Source: Sipunculus nudus
Taxonomy: Eukaryota; Annelida; Sipuncula; Golfingiida; Sipunculidae
NCBI GenBank assembly: GCA_026874595.1
Contig: CM049314.1
Coordinates: 10,160,729 to 10,224,728 of the forward strand
Length of the DNA: 64,000 nucleotides
Reading direction: 5' to 3'
The notes below the pieces were generated by a model. That model had not been told where the DNA came from and did not search any database. It saw nothing but the letters and a program-made list of their open reading frames with translations. This document shows, in pieces, positions 53,301-63,161 of the stretch (position 1 is the stretch's first letter; each line of letters begins with the position of its first letter). Both the position numbers and the translations under genes were made by a program.

Positions 53301-54046
53301 ACCTAGAATCTTCTGTCCTCACCTCCAGGGAAGCCCATAAAAGTTCTACATGGAAACCCGAAATAAGGTCCCTGTTACCCATATTCTGTGAGCTATGGGG
53401 CTCTGAAGTACCCCCCAGAATAAAGATTTGGTCATATATTAACAGGGCACAAATCATGACTGGACCTAGAATCTTCTGTCCTCACCTCCAGGGAAGCCCA
53501 TAAAAGGTCTACATGGAAACCCGAAATAAGGTCCCTGTTACCCATATCCTTCATGCTCTGGGGCTCCGAAGTACTCCCCAGAATAAAGATTTGGTCATCT
53601 GTTAACAGAGCACAAATTATAATGACTTGACCTAGAATCTCCTTTCTTGATATGCTGGGAGGCCCCTGAAAAGTCTCCTTGTGCACCTGAAATTACATCT
53701 CTGTTACCCATATCCTTCATCCTATGCGGCTTTGAAATACCCCCCAGAATAAACATTTGGATTTGTTAACAGGGCACAAATCATAATAACTGGACCTAGA
53801 ATTTTATTTTTTGACATGCTGGGAGACCCCTGAAAAGTCATCTTGTAAACCTTGAAAATAGGTGTCTGTTACCCATATCCTTCATGCTACAGAGCTCCAT
53901 AGTACCCCAATGAATATTGGATGATTTTATACAAAAGGTCAAGTTTGGAAAAAGTATTTCATTCAAATTTGACATTCAGATGATAAAATTACTTTTGTCA
54001 ATGTCTTCCTGGTCAGCTGAGCGTCATGACCCCTGGGTCACTTGTT
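50361..54046 (+). mobile_element. Composite pearl/Helentron-like element with long core array
   Basis: Left-end hairpin and GTCCGTCGTCCGTCC tract at 50361-50440, right end CAGCTGAGCGTCATGACCC and CACTTG at about 54013-54043. The interior holds about eight core units of 336-370 bp, each ending in GGTGGCGCCACC or a variant (50699, 51036, 51381, 51717, 52066, 52483, 52822, 53192). Shorter degenerate units of about 170 bp lack the palindrome (53419-53900). Extra left ends occur inside at about 52328 (truncated) and 52847 (full, with its own GTCCGTCGTCCGTCC). It therefore looks built from at least two copies joined head to tail. No protein frame is present. Confidence 0.82.
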
Positions 54047-55036
54047 CATATCTCAGTTCTGAATTATTATCTTCCTTAAATTTAGTTACACATTCAGCTA
54101 ACAGATGGCACAGGTTACATGAGTAGTCACCAGATGGCAGCATTTTCATCCAAAGGCAAAGTGACAATGTAGGATTCCGGTGTATAAAGTTACAAACATG
54201 GCAAGACAAAAATAGACCCATGTGGATTTATTCCAGAAGATGTTTAATTACACAAGTGAATCGCTGATTTTACTAACGGAAATAAGTTTTGAAGGTATTA
54301 CTCATAAATTCGTAAATTGTTTCTGTATTGTAGTTTACATAACATCGAATTTATCTTGGCAGGAATTTTGTAAATTAAAAGCATCGAAATACAACTAGAA
54401 GCTTTGTTCATTACACTTTCATATAATCAGTTCACCATTGACAAGAAAACGTAAAAATGCAACGTTTGGTCAGAATTAAGTAAGCACATATCCAAGGGGA
54501 CCATGGATCATAACGCTCAGCTGACAAACACTAATTGATTCTTTGAAACTTATGTCAGTCGAAACTTTATATTAGCACATGATTATGAAATATGCAGCAC
54601 ATTATTTTTTAAATATCTTTTCATTCATTGAAAATGTATTGACACGATTTAGTCTCCGTCAATATAATAACTGCTATCAATGCGGCGGGGCAGCGGGATT
54701 TGATTTCCTTTGATCTTTTAAAGAAATATGGATAACATGTAGTTTAATCTTGATTAATAATCCTTTGCTAACAATGCAAAGAAAACAAAAAGCTTGCAAC
54801 ACAGATATATCAAAGTGCCATATAAAGTTAATGAATGCCTCAAAGTCATTCATGTAAAAGGGTTGGCAATGGTTTACGTGAAAAATGGCTCCGATAACTT
54901 TTAGCTAAAACATAAAGCTGAAAATAACAATACCATACAGTTTGTTTTGGGCAGTTGACAACCAGAAAGGATATTGAACATTTATGAATAAAACAAATAC
55001 ATTCTTGATCCCATTCATTTAGTTTCCCTTGCACAT
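54047..55036 (-). other. 3' flank and probable 3' UTR of the receptor phosphatase gene
   Basis: Non-coding, AT-rich. A minus-strand AATAAA at 54227-54232 is a possible poly(A) signal about 800 bp after the stop, close to the right end of the neighbouring repeat element. ATTAAA near 54744 is a nearer alternative. Confidence 0.45.
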
Positions 55037-58000
55037 CTATTCAACGTCTGACTTAAAGTCCGTGTAGTCACGGATGTATTCATACGCCGCTTGGTGGAGC
55101 CACTCGTACTGCTCCAGGATAGGGATAAAGAGAGGTTGACTCTTCCTGATAGTTTGTATTACATGAAACACGTCCACCTTCGACTCCCTCTCGATCCTCT
55201 CACACACATGGCAAAGCGCTATAAACAGACCAGTATGCTCGGCCCCGTCAAGACAATGCACGATGGTGCGCCCACCACCGGACTCCTGCTGCCACCTTTT
55301 GGTCTCTTGGTGCACCAACAAGAGCTCCTGAGGCGACGGGAGCGTTCCCTGACGCCACAATTCTGTCTGGTACTGTTTGACCTTTCTGACCACTCCTTTG
55401 TAACTCAGAAGCAGTTTTCTGGTTGTGAATCCATCATTATGCGTTTCTGAAGATGTATGTACAGAAAACAACACAGATTGGAAATCCTCGTCACCAAAGT
55501 AACTGGGGCAGTCCTCCTCGCCAGTCTTATTTAACGCAATGATGCTGCAACAGTCGTAATCATAAACAAGACGCCAAAAATCTACCACCGTGTCCGGCAG
55601 CGGGGACTGTGTGGCGATGAAGGCGTGCTTCTCCTTGTACCCGTGAACAAACACGGCATTGATATACCCGTTGCTCTCTGGGTTTTCATCATCCGCCACC
55701 AAAAGAGGGCGCCACCTTTCGCTGGGCAGGACATCTTTGCTCCTGTTTTTGCTCATATTTGCTTCGATTTTTGCTTCCTTCATTTCGTCAAGGCTGACAA
55801 CAGGCTTGGTTTTCTCCAAAACAGAAAACTGTTGTTTCACTGAATTTTTATCTACTGTGGTCTGGAAGGCGTCGTAGCTCGCAGCTGGGTATACAGTTTG
55901 TCCACACAGGAGGGCCTCAAGCAGACACTCGTGTATATAGATATACTGCGCCAAACTCTGAACCATATTCACTCTGTCTTTGCGCAAGTTTTTAACACAA
56001 TCCGCGATATTCAACTTGTCTTCCTCCTTTGCCTGGTCGAGAAGGCAGTCTACTGCCAAGAAGGTACCGGTCCTCCCGACTCCCGCACTGCAGTGGACAA
56101 CCGAAGGGCCAACCTCCGGTTTGTGGTACTCCTTTGTTTTCCTGTGGAAATCGAGAAACGCAGCAGGACTTTCAGGAACTCCATGGTCAGGCCACGATGT
56201 GCATTGCATGTGATATAACTGCTTCTTTACACATTTCTTTTCTAGCTCTAAGAAACGTATTACGTAATGGGGAAACGTCTCTTCTTTCAGTTTCCTCACG
56301 GTAATGCCTCTGTATACATTTTCTTGGGCCACCATGTCCGGCCAGTATTTTTCACATTGCGAACGTCGTATTTCATGAAGATTGGTAAGCATAATTATCA
56401 GTGGGACCTCTTGTTCCCAAAGCATCTGTATAAAATCCTCAACAGTCTCCTCTACAGGGCCCTGCGCTGCAATAAAAGCTTTGGCCTTCCAGTAACTGGC
56501 AATAAAGTTGGCATTTATGTATTGTGCGACCGGATCCTTTCCGTTAATGTATACGCGGCTGTGATCATATGCTATGATGTTCCTATAGCGGTTTTTTATT
56601 TCAGCATCTTTACTATTACCAACCACGCATGGCGCGGTCAAGCCGCTAGGCAATGATTTAAATTCGTTTTCAAAGGCTTTACCATTTTTCATCATTGCCA
56701 GCATATGGTCTGGCAAATCTGCAACAGATATGCCTATATTTTCATAGATCGGTTTGATTCTTTCTTCACCACCGTCACACGGCACGTCAGATATAGGCAC
56801 TATCACCATATCTCTGGTGTTGTTCACCTCGTTTGATTCTGCAGTTCCACCGTTACCAGTCGGCGTAGGACCCATCGATTGCCAATCAACCGAGTCTCCT
56901 ACAGCAAGAACTGTTCCATTTCCTCCACTTGGCCCTTGTCTTTGTTTTTTTCTACGTCTCACTGCCGGGACCACGTTTAGGATTATCAGAAAAATTATTA
57001 AAAAAAGAAATGCTAACCCGGTTCCTGCACCGAGTGCGATTGGAGTCAACTCCGAAGCCGCTCCCTTGGATGCAGCTGTCTGTTTATAATCAGCTGTGGA
57101 TGGACCAGCATGTGCTTCGTCACCAGCGGAAGGTAAACTCTGCCCACACACGGGAGAAGTGTGCCCTTGTTTACAAACACAACGTCCGGTCAGTTTGTCA
57201 CATGCACGGTTTTTAATACAGGCATCAAAGCACTTTTGTTGACACCGGCTGCCCCACCAGCCGTCACGGCACCGGCAGGAACCACTCACACTGTTGCAGT
57301 CAGTTTTGTCTTTACAGCCACTGGAACATGAAGAATTGCAAAAGGTACCCCATTTGCCCGGACTACAATGGTCACACTTGGCTCCGGTAAATCCCGACTT
57401 GCATATGCAGCTACCGTTACACTGATTGCATATACTGTCCTTGCACCCTTGAGCACATGGTTCGTCACATTTAGTTCCAGAGACACCATCCGTGCAGTAA
57501 CACTCATCGTTGTTGCTGTCACAGGTGCAGCTTGTACATCCTTCGGGACATTTTCTATCACATCTGGCTCCGTGCCAGCCAGGTGTACATGGATCGTAGC
57601 ACTGACCACTTACTGAGTCACAACCACTAACGCCACACCCAGCAGAACAATTCCTGGCACACTCTGACCCATAGCTGCCATGGTCACATCTATGCTGACA
57701 CACAGGTGGTCTCCAACCTGGTTTACATTTGCAGTTGCCATTACTTTTATTACATGTGGGAAGATCAATGCAGTTTTCAGAACATTTAAGATCACACCTA
57801 TATCCCGACCATCCGTCTGCACACAGACAAAAACCATTGTCTGTGTCACATATACCCGGAGTATTACAGCCATCAGAACATGAGAAAGCACAATTGTGCC
57901 CCCATCGACCTTTGACACAAACCTCTGTACAGTTGAGTCCTCTTCTTCCGCGTTTGCACGTGGTTCTTCCTCGTATCAGAACTTCACAAAGACTTAGACT

Positions 58001-58483
58001 TCCGGGTAACTCTCTCTGAATGACTACGTCCTGACCAACTGTGCCTGGGTTGCATGTGTACCATATCCGCGGTGTTCCCGAAGTGCAGAGAGCAAAGCGG
58101 AACCTCTCAGCGAGAGAAAATCTATTCAACCCCACGAGGACTTGAAAACTCCCCACGTGCCGGTCATCAAAGTCTCTAGGAACGACCTGGATGTAATCAA
58201 TTATGTAAACTTTCTGTAAATCGACTGCCCACCAAGCCAAGTCATCTGTTTTTGTTTGGGTGTATCCAATATTACACCCCGTATTCACTCCGTCCACTGC
58301 CAGTCGTGCTTCCTTAAATGCGCGTTGACTCATGTTGTAAAAGGTTGAACTCTGATAAGCAGTTTTTCCTGTTGAAATGTCTGTTTGTCCAAGAACTGCA
58401 TATATTAAGCATACAAGAATTGTCATGCGCAACATGATGGACGATAATGTGTGGCATATCATGCCGCACGAATTTGTTGTCAT
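55037..58483 (-). CDS. Receptor protein tyrosine phosphatase with lectin and EGF-like ectodomain (single exon)
   Basis: One uninterrupted frame of 1,148 codons from the ATG at 58483. The frame opens at a GTG at 58501, right after a stop, which a eukaryote would not use; Met17 or Met20 just before the hydrophobic signal are alternatives. Residues from the first ATG: signal peptide (about 20-33, ending AVLG); fucolectin/F5-8C-like domain (about 37-178; GKTAYQSSTF, LAVDG, WWAVDL); seven Cys-rich EGF/MEGF-like repeats (about 185-446); membrane segment (about 480-506) followed by RRRKK; juxtamembrane YENI (about 580); D1 phosphatase (about 600-860) with KNRY, WPDHG and HCSAGVGRTG (Cys about 798), all intact; D2 (about 885-1140) with HCLDGAEHTG, where the catalytic Arg is His, and no WPD. 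It should remove phosphate from tyrosines at the plasma membrane via D1, with D2 probably structural. The ligand is unknown. The lack of introns is unusual for this family. Confidence 0.93.
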   Translation of the reverse strand: MTTNSCGMICHTLSSIMLRMTILVCLIYAVLGQTDISTGKTAYQSSTFYNMSQRAFKEARLAVDGVNTGCNIGYTQTKTDDLAWWAVDLQKVYIIDYIQVVPRDFDDRHVGSFQVLVGLNRFSLAERFRFALCTSGTPRIWYTCNPGTVGQDVVIQRELPGSLSLCEVLIRGRTTCKRGRRGLNCTEVCVKGRWGHNCAFSCSDGCNTPGICDTDNGFCLCADGWSGYRCDLKCSENCIDLPTCNKSNGNCKCKPGWRPPVCQHRCDHGSYGSECARNCSAGCGVSGCDSVSGQCYDPCTPGWHGARCDRKCPEGCTSCTCDSNNDECYCTDGVSGTKCDEPCAQGCKDSICNQCNGSCICKSGFTGAKCDHCSPGKWGTFCNSSCSSGCKDKTDCNSVSGSCRCRDGWWGSRCQQKCFDACIKNRACDKLTGRCVCKQGHTSPVCGQSLPSAGDEAHAGPSTADYKQTAASKGAASELTPIALGAGTGLAFLFLIIFLIILNVVPAVRRRKKQRQGPSGGNGTVLAVGDSVDWQSMGPTPTGNGGTAESNEVNNTRDMVIVPISDVPCDGGEERIKPIYENIGISVADLPDHMLAMMKNGKAFENEFKSLPSGLTAPCVVGNSKDAEIKNRYRNIIAYDHSRVYINGKDPVAQYINANFIASYWKAKAFIAAQGPVEETVEDFIQMLWEQEVPLIIMLTNLHEIRRSQCEKYWPDMVAQENVYRGITVRKLKEETFPHYVIRFLELEKKCVKKQLYHMQCTSWPDHGVPESPAAFLDFHRKTKEYHKPEVGPSVVHCSAGVGRTGTFLAVDCLLDQAKEEDKLNIADCVKNLRKDRVNMVQSLAQYIYIHECLLEALLCGQTVYPAASYDAFQTTVDKNSVKQQFSVLEKTKPVVSLDEMKEAKIEANMSKNRSKDVLPSERWRPLLVADDENPESNGYINAVFVHGYKEKHAFIATQSPLPDTVVDFWRLVYDYDCCSIIALNKTGEEDCPSYFGDEDFQSVLFSVHTSSETHNDGFTTRKLLLSYKGVVRKVKQYQTELWRQGTLPSPQELLLVHQETKRWQQESGGGRTIVHCLDGAEHTGLFIALCHVCERIERESKVDVFHVIQTIRKSQPLFIPILEQYEWLHQAAYEYIRDYTDFKSDVE

Positions 58484-58647
58484 AATTACTTCAGTGTTCA
58501 CTCACGCTGCGCAGGTTGGCCATTAACGTCTCCTTTCTACCAGAATACTTGGCTTGTGATTACTTTGAATGAGATGCACACAGGTAATTTCAGATTAGCC
58601 GCATCTCTCGAAAACTAGATCACACACTCGTAATCTAAACTGTGTTC

Positions 58648-58660
58648 CTTTATAAATAAA
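58648..58660 (-). promoter_or_regulatory. Candidate TATA element of the receptor phosphatase gene
   Basis: On the minus strand the sequence reads CCTTTATTTATAAAGG, about 170 bp before the ATG at 58483. It is the only TATA-like match near the start. A short 5' UTR without intron would follow, but an upstream non-coding exon cannot be excluded. Confidence 0.35.
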
Positions 58661-59174
58661 GGTTTGCGTGAGTATACGTCTTGTTATTAACCTAAGCCGG
58701 GAACAACTCCGTTTCTTTAACAATCAGCCAACAGAAGATACGACACGCTTTGTTAAGCCACACAGAGCGTGACCGATCAGACTTATAAAACATCCATGAC
58801 GCGGACCCCATGGTGTTACAAATTATTCCTGGAATTTTCGCCACAGCATACTCGGATGCAGAGGAAACATCATATGTAACATGTCATGCAAAACAGCTGG
58901 TAAAAATCTCTCGTTAATGACTAAATTAATGACAGTTCTAGGTCAGAGTGCGTGAAACTGTCGTGCGTAACCGAACCGTTAAAAAAGGGCCCTATTCCGC
59001 TATCTAACGCCAATTAACTACAAATAATTCCCTGAGTCTATTTTTGTATTACAAATATGCTAGAAAACGCCGATTCCACTGTACAAAGGCTGCTAGTTTT
59101 GTATATATCGACGTATTTGTAACATAAGAAAGTCCGCCAAAATAATCCAAATGCACAAAAACAGGACATCTGAC

Positions 59175-59355
59175 GCCCAGAGTTTTGCTATGGGCGTTTA
59201 ACAATTAATTACCTGCCAACTGATCCAACCAACCACCTTAGGTACATGTTTTTCTTATTTGTCAACACCGGCGCATATATCGTGTTAACTTATCAGTTTA
59301 AATATATAAACAAGGTAATATATCCATCACAGAGGCGTTATAAGTACGTGACGGG
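59175..59355 (+). repeat. Dispersed repeat, copy 1
   Basis: Shares blocks with 63826-63995 in the same orientation: CCAGAGTTTTGCTATGGGCG against CCAGAGCTTTGCAAATGGCG, the exact CCAACCACCTTAGGT, and TGTTTTTCTTATTTGTCAAC against TGTTTTTCTAATTTGTCAAC. The type of element is not recognised. Confidence 0.75.
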
Positions 59356-62300
59356 AATTATCGACAGTTCATTAATAAGTACGCAGAGTCTGCCAGCAGT
59401 CGCATGGATTCTACAGAACAGCTTACGCTGGGCCCCTCTCTATGGCGTTCGTCTGAGAAATATACAAGGATTTACCTTTATGAGTGATGCAACTGCGATA
59501 ATCACAAGAAACTGGTTCCTGAAGAAATCATGCCACAACTTCTTCATGGAAATTTCCAGTAGCCATACACTTCAACTGAAGTTTCGAAGAGCGTAACTAA
59601 TACTCTGATATAATGAGATCCACAAAACCCTGAAGTTATAAATTTACTTTATTATTAATTTGATTCAGGGAGTTCTGTTCTGCCTGGAATAACGTTTAAA
59701 TGGATATGTTCGCGAGCATGAATGTCTGTGAATTTTGCGAGAGTGTCTTTATTCGTGAAAAATACATGCTCGCGAAAATTGCATTTGATTCTGAAAATGA
59801 CGACAGGATAGAACGTTATAAGGTGTAATAAGGAGAGCGGTAAAAAAAATGTTTAGATATATTTGGTACTAATTGTTTTATGTCTGATGACATAACATGT
59901 GAGTGTTTGTGGTAACGATTTAACTGTATAAGGAATCCTTATAAGTAATGTACATATACCATTTTGAAATGTAAACAGAAGGAGTTTTCTTGAAATGTAA
60001 TAATTCTTGATTATGAAGTTTGACAGTTGAGACAAGTAGTCTCAACAATCCCCACAATACCGTACTGACAGACTTCGTTTTTAGGAGAAACGACCTCTGG
60101 CGGAAGTGTGATAATCACACGGCTTTCATTCATATGCTAGGCACCATACAAACGCACTCTCCATCCATGTCCAAAACATCATTTTTAATCTATCTGAAAA
60201 AGACTTGTTTACTTTCAGCATCGAAGATCGAAGATCTTAGCAAGAGCTGAGTAAAATTTATTACATGTTATTAGGATTTTAATTAACGTTATATTTTTCA
60301 TGAGAAGGCAACCTTTCCGATTTTTTTGCTGTTCTGTAAAAAAAATCAAAAAATTTCTATAGAGCATTAGATCATGGAAACTTCATATATTTTGATAACT
60401 CGAGCCCTAGGTCGTGTCCGAGATGTGAGTACAGGAACGTAAACTAATACTAAAATTAATGGCAATATATGAATATAGCACAACCGAAAATTTAATAATC
60501 CGTGAATTGGAATATATCGTTTCTGGCATAGACTCTACGAATCTATCGGATCCAGGCTTAAAATAATATATGTATGGAGCTCGACCGCCCGGGGTCCCTA
60601 ACCGCACGAAAAGGTCGGTCAGTTGATCGTAACCTGGACGTGAAACTTAATTAAATAAAAAAAAATATATATCACAAAAGATAAAGTGAACGAAAACTGA
60701 AACTCGGAGTACCAGTCAGGAAATCAACAAAACAGATGAGGCTTGTGAACAGATAACATGTTTCAATGTGTAAAGGTATGAACACCTGACGTTTTACTTA
60801 TAAAAAGAAAGGCAGAACTTTCAGCCCATTTGATCATACTTTCGGAGCAGAGAAGAATGTCGTCTTTGTCTTGTATAGACTGCGATATAAAACACTTAAA
60901 AAACCTTCGTCTTTCTCAGACCGATTTTTTCGTAGTTTTTCTTTCATTGGTCCATCTCCGTTTCATGGCATCTGGCGGTTTCGAGGAAATATACTGCCTC
61001 GTGCCAAAACAAACCCCAGACAGAGCCCTTTTAAAAGCCGCTCTTTACTACAATGATATAGATCAATATGTGCCGCATTAACTAAAATCTAAAATGTCGA
61101 TCAAAGTGAACTTCGTATTTTCCATGATCTTACTACACGCTTTAATCCTTATTTGTCCTGCGTGTCATACCTTCTGTACAATCAGGTGTATTGATTTCAG
61201 TAGATATTACAATACATTTGTAAGCCTTCAAAACTACATAATATGTTTTTATATTTTACTTGATTCAAACTTAGCTGTTTCACATTGGACATCAATGTAT
61301 TTGAAAAATAAGATTGTGCTCAGAATTTGTGCTTAGATATTATATTTAAACGTAACAACGTCGAACTGGTGCCATCAAATAATAAAGTTGAATATAATTA
61401 CATAATGTTATCTAGTCGAAATAGAGATCGTTTTTTATAAAAAAAACACCAGAACCTGTCTGACAGACCACTTATCTAATAAGAACACTTGTAAATTAAG
61501 ACCCTCTTTAGTGAACCAAATGCATTAATTGTTTATAAGTGAGCTGTCTTACAAAACCACCTGTGAATTAAGTCCACTTCAGGTTTGTCAAACAGGGAGT
61601 CATATTACAAAGATTTCACTGTATTTTGTATTTTCTGTATTTTGTATTTTCTGTATTACAGACCTTTTGGTGACGTCTATGTATGTAAACTTAAGCGTAT
61701 GAGAAAAGTAGTAAACCTCTGTTGCTCTTGTTGTTAATGGTAATATGAAGAATAGCAGGTCTGAATGGATATGCGTTAAATTTTTTCTTCAAATACTTTC
61801 TCCCTCCTTTTTTAATCGATTATTCTCCCTCGATCTTTGAATTAACCATACGAGCGAGATAAAGACTCTGTGGGTGTTAATAAAATACAGATGTCATCAG
61901 ACTGTAACTTTCCTCTTTCACTGCTCCATGCATGCCCACTTGTCAATCAACTGACCATTGGCATATCTGCCTATCAGTAGGCAGCTAGTAACTCCCCCCA
62001 CGGGATATTGTTTCAGGTAAACTGGCTTGTCAGCCAGGACTGGGCTTTCTTTGCTTCCAGCGGTTGAGCCGGAGGTAGCTGAGGATGGCCTCAGCTACAG
62101 GGAGAGTTGATTTTTAAGGCCGTGCTTGTCACCCCGGGAGGTCATCTACTTTTTAAAATGCAGTCATGCTACCTACCTTTATATGTTTATTTTAATTTTA
62201 TGTTTAACTTAATCAGAAATATTGCAGTTTGCTCCTTTGAAGGTTAGTGTTTAAATTATATTTCAATTAAATTGTGTTGTTTAAATTGTGCAAGTACACA

Positions 62301-62533
62301 CTGTCCAATCCCCCAGATGCTCCGATAAGTTGGCTGCGCTAAATGATGCTTGTGATGCGTATGCTCGATCTTTTTGACGCCAATGTGCTGGGTGAGTAGG
62401 AAGAATTTTACCTTCAGATAATTCCGCCCTCCTTTTTCTTAAATCTCTTACTCTCCTTTTAATATCTGCATTCACCATTCCAGAAAGCTACAAGTGCAAT
62501 TAGAATTCTCGGCGTATGAGACTTGTTGACATC

Positions 62534-62790
62534 TGTGCGCTTGAATGTCCCAACCTGTTGAGTGCAGTTCTTTGAAGCTGTGCATATTCCGGGTAATTCA
62601 ATCACATCCGCTAAAGAGGTTTTTTTTTCGTGTCTGTTTTGTTTATAAGAACATTTATATGTTTGTTTGTTGGTCTGTTTCAGTTAAACGTGAAAGACCG
62701 GTCACTACAGTTCGGTGAACGTGAATGTCCGAACTCGTTGAGTGCCGTTCTTAAAAGCTGTGCATTACCTGCCTGATTAGTTTGTATGAA
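62534..62790 (+). repeat. Two-copy direct repeat, 180-bp spacing
   Basis: GAATGTCC, GTTGAGTGC, GTTCTT and AAGCTGTGCAT recur in order, starting at 62543 and 62723. It lies just downstream of the IAH1-like stop codon. Confidence 0.75.
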
Positions 62791-62990
62791 CTGTTACTAT
62801 TTGTTTGTTGTCTGTTTTCAATGATTACGCAAAAACTACTCGAAACAATTTTTGGAGGGAGGGGCATGGACTGGGTCACATCTCATCTAGTCTTGAACTA
62901 TAGAGATTGAGCAGGTTTGTTTTGTCTTGGCGATGGTATGTGCTCTTATACGTGCCATCCTCGTTATCGATATGTGAAGACTGGTACTCC

Positions 62991-63161
62991 CTATAGCAGC
63001 AATGACTTCTGCGGGTCTTCATGTTTAATTTCGTTCCACAGGGGCATTATGGGATGCAGGTCACGTGTGCGCTCGTCAATAAGCGGTTTGAGAAGCGAAA
63101 ACATCAGACAAGAACCCTCAGCTGACAGGTGAAGTCCATCGTTCAAGAATCGCGACCAGTC
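62991..63161 (-). CDS. IAH1: IAH1-like esterase (SGNH hydrolase), last exon
   Basis: Terminal exon of 56 codons plus a TAG stop at 62991-62993. On the minus strand the acceptor is TTGTTTACAG, directly before GAC TGG. The product begins DWSRFLNDGLHLSAEG, continues LLKPLIDERTRDLHPIMP and LWNEIKHEDPQKSLLL. This matches the C-terminus of isoamyl acetate-hydrolysing esterase 1: the D-G-L-H-L-S block carries the catalytic Asp and His of SGNH/GDSL hydrolases, and the P-x-W and LSLL-type ending also fit. The family hydrolyses short acyl esters; the animal substrate is uncertain. Earlier exons, with the GDSL serine, lie beyond position 64000. I found no convincing exon at 63162-64000. Confidence 0.88.
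   Translation of the reverse strand, partial: DWSRFLNDGLHLSAEGSCLMFSLLKPLIDERTRDLHPIMPLWNEIKHEDPQKSLLL

Larger units (their letters stand above)
58661..62990. other. Intergenic between receptor phosphatase and IAH1-like gene
   Basis: No supported coding gene. It holds one copy of a diverged dispersed repeat (59175-59355), an inverted repeat GTAGCTGAGG/CCTCAGCTAC (about 62075-62098), and a two-copy direct repeat (62534-62790) probably within the IAH1 3' UTR. Open frames at 59246-59596 and 60830-61081 have no recognisable motif. Confidence 0.6.

Noticed and set aside
55091-58019. Many open frames on the opposite strand, plus two minus-strand frames at 57286-57918
   Set aside because: They are shadows of the receptor phosphatase coding sequence, including shifted readings of its Cys-rich repeats.
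58484-58501. Extension of the receptor phosphatase to a start at 58501
   Set aside because: The first codon of that longer frame is GTG directly after an in-frame TGA. Eukaryotic genes do not normally start at GTG, so I used the ATG at 58483.
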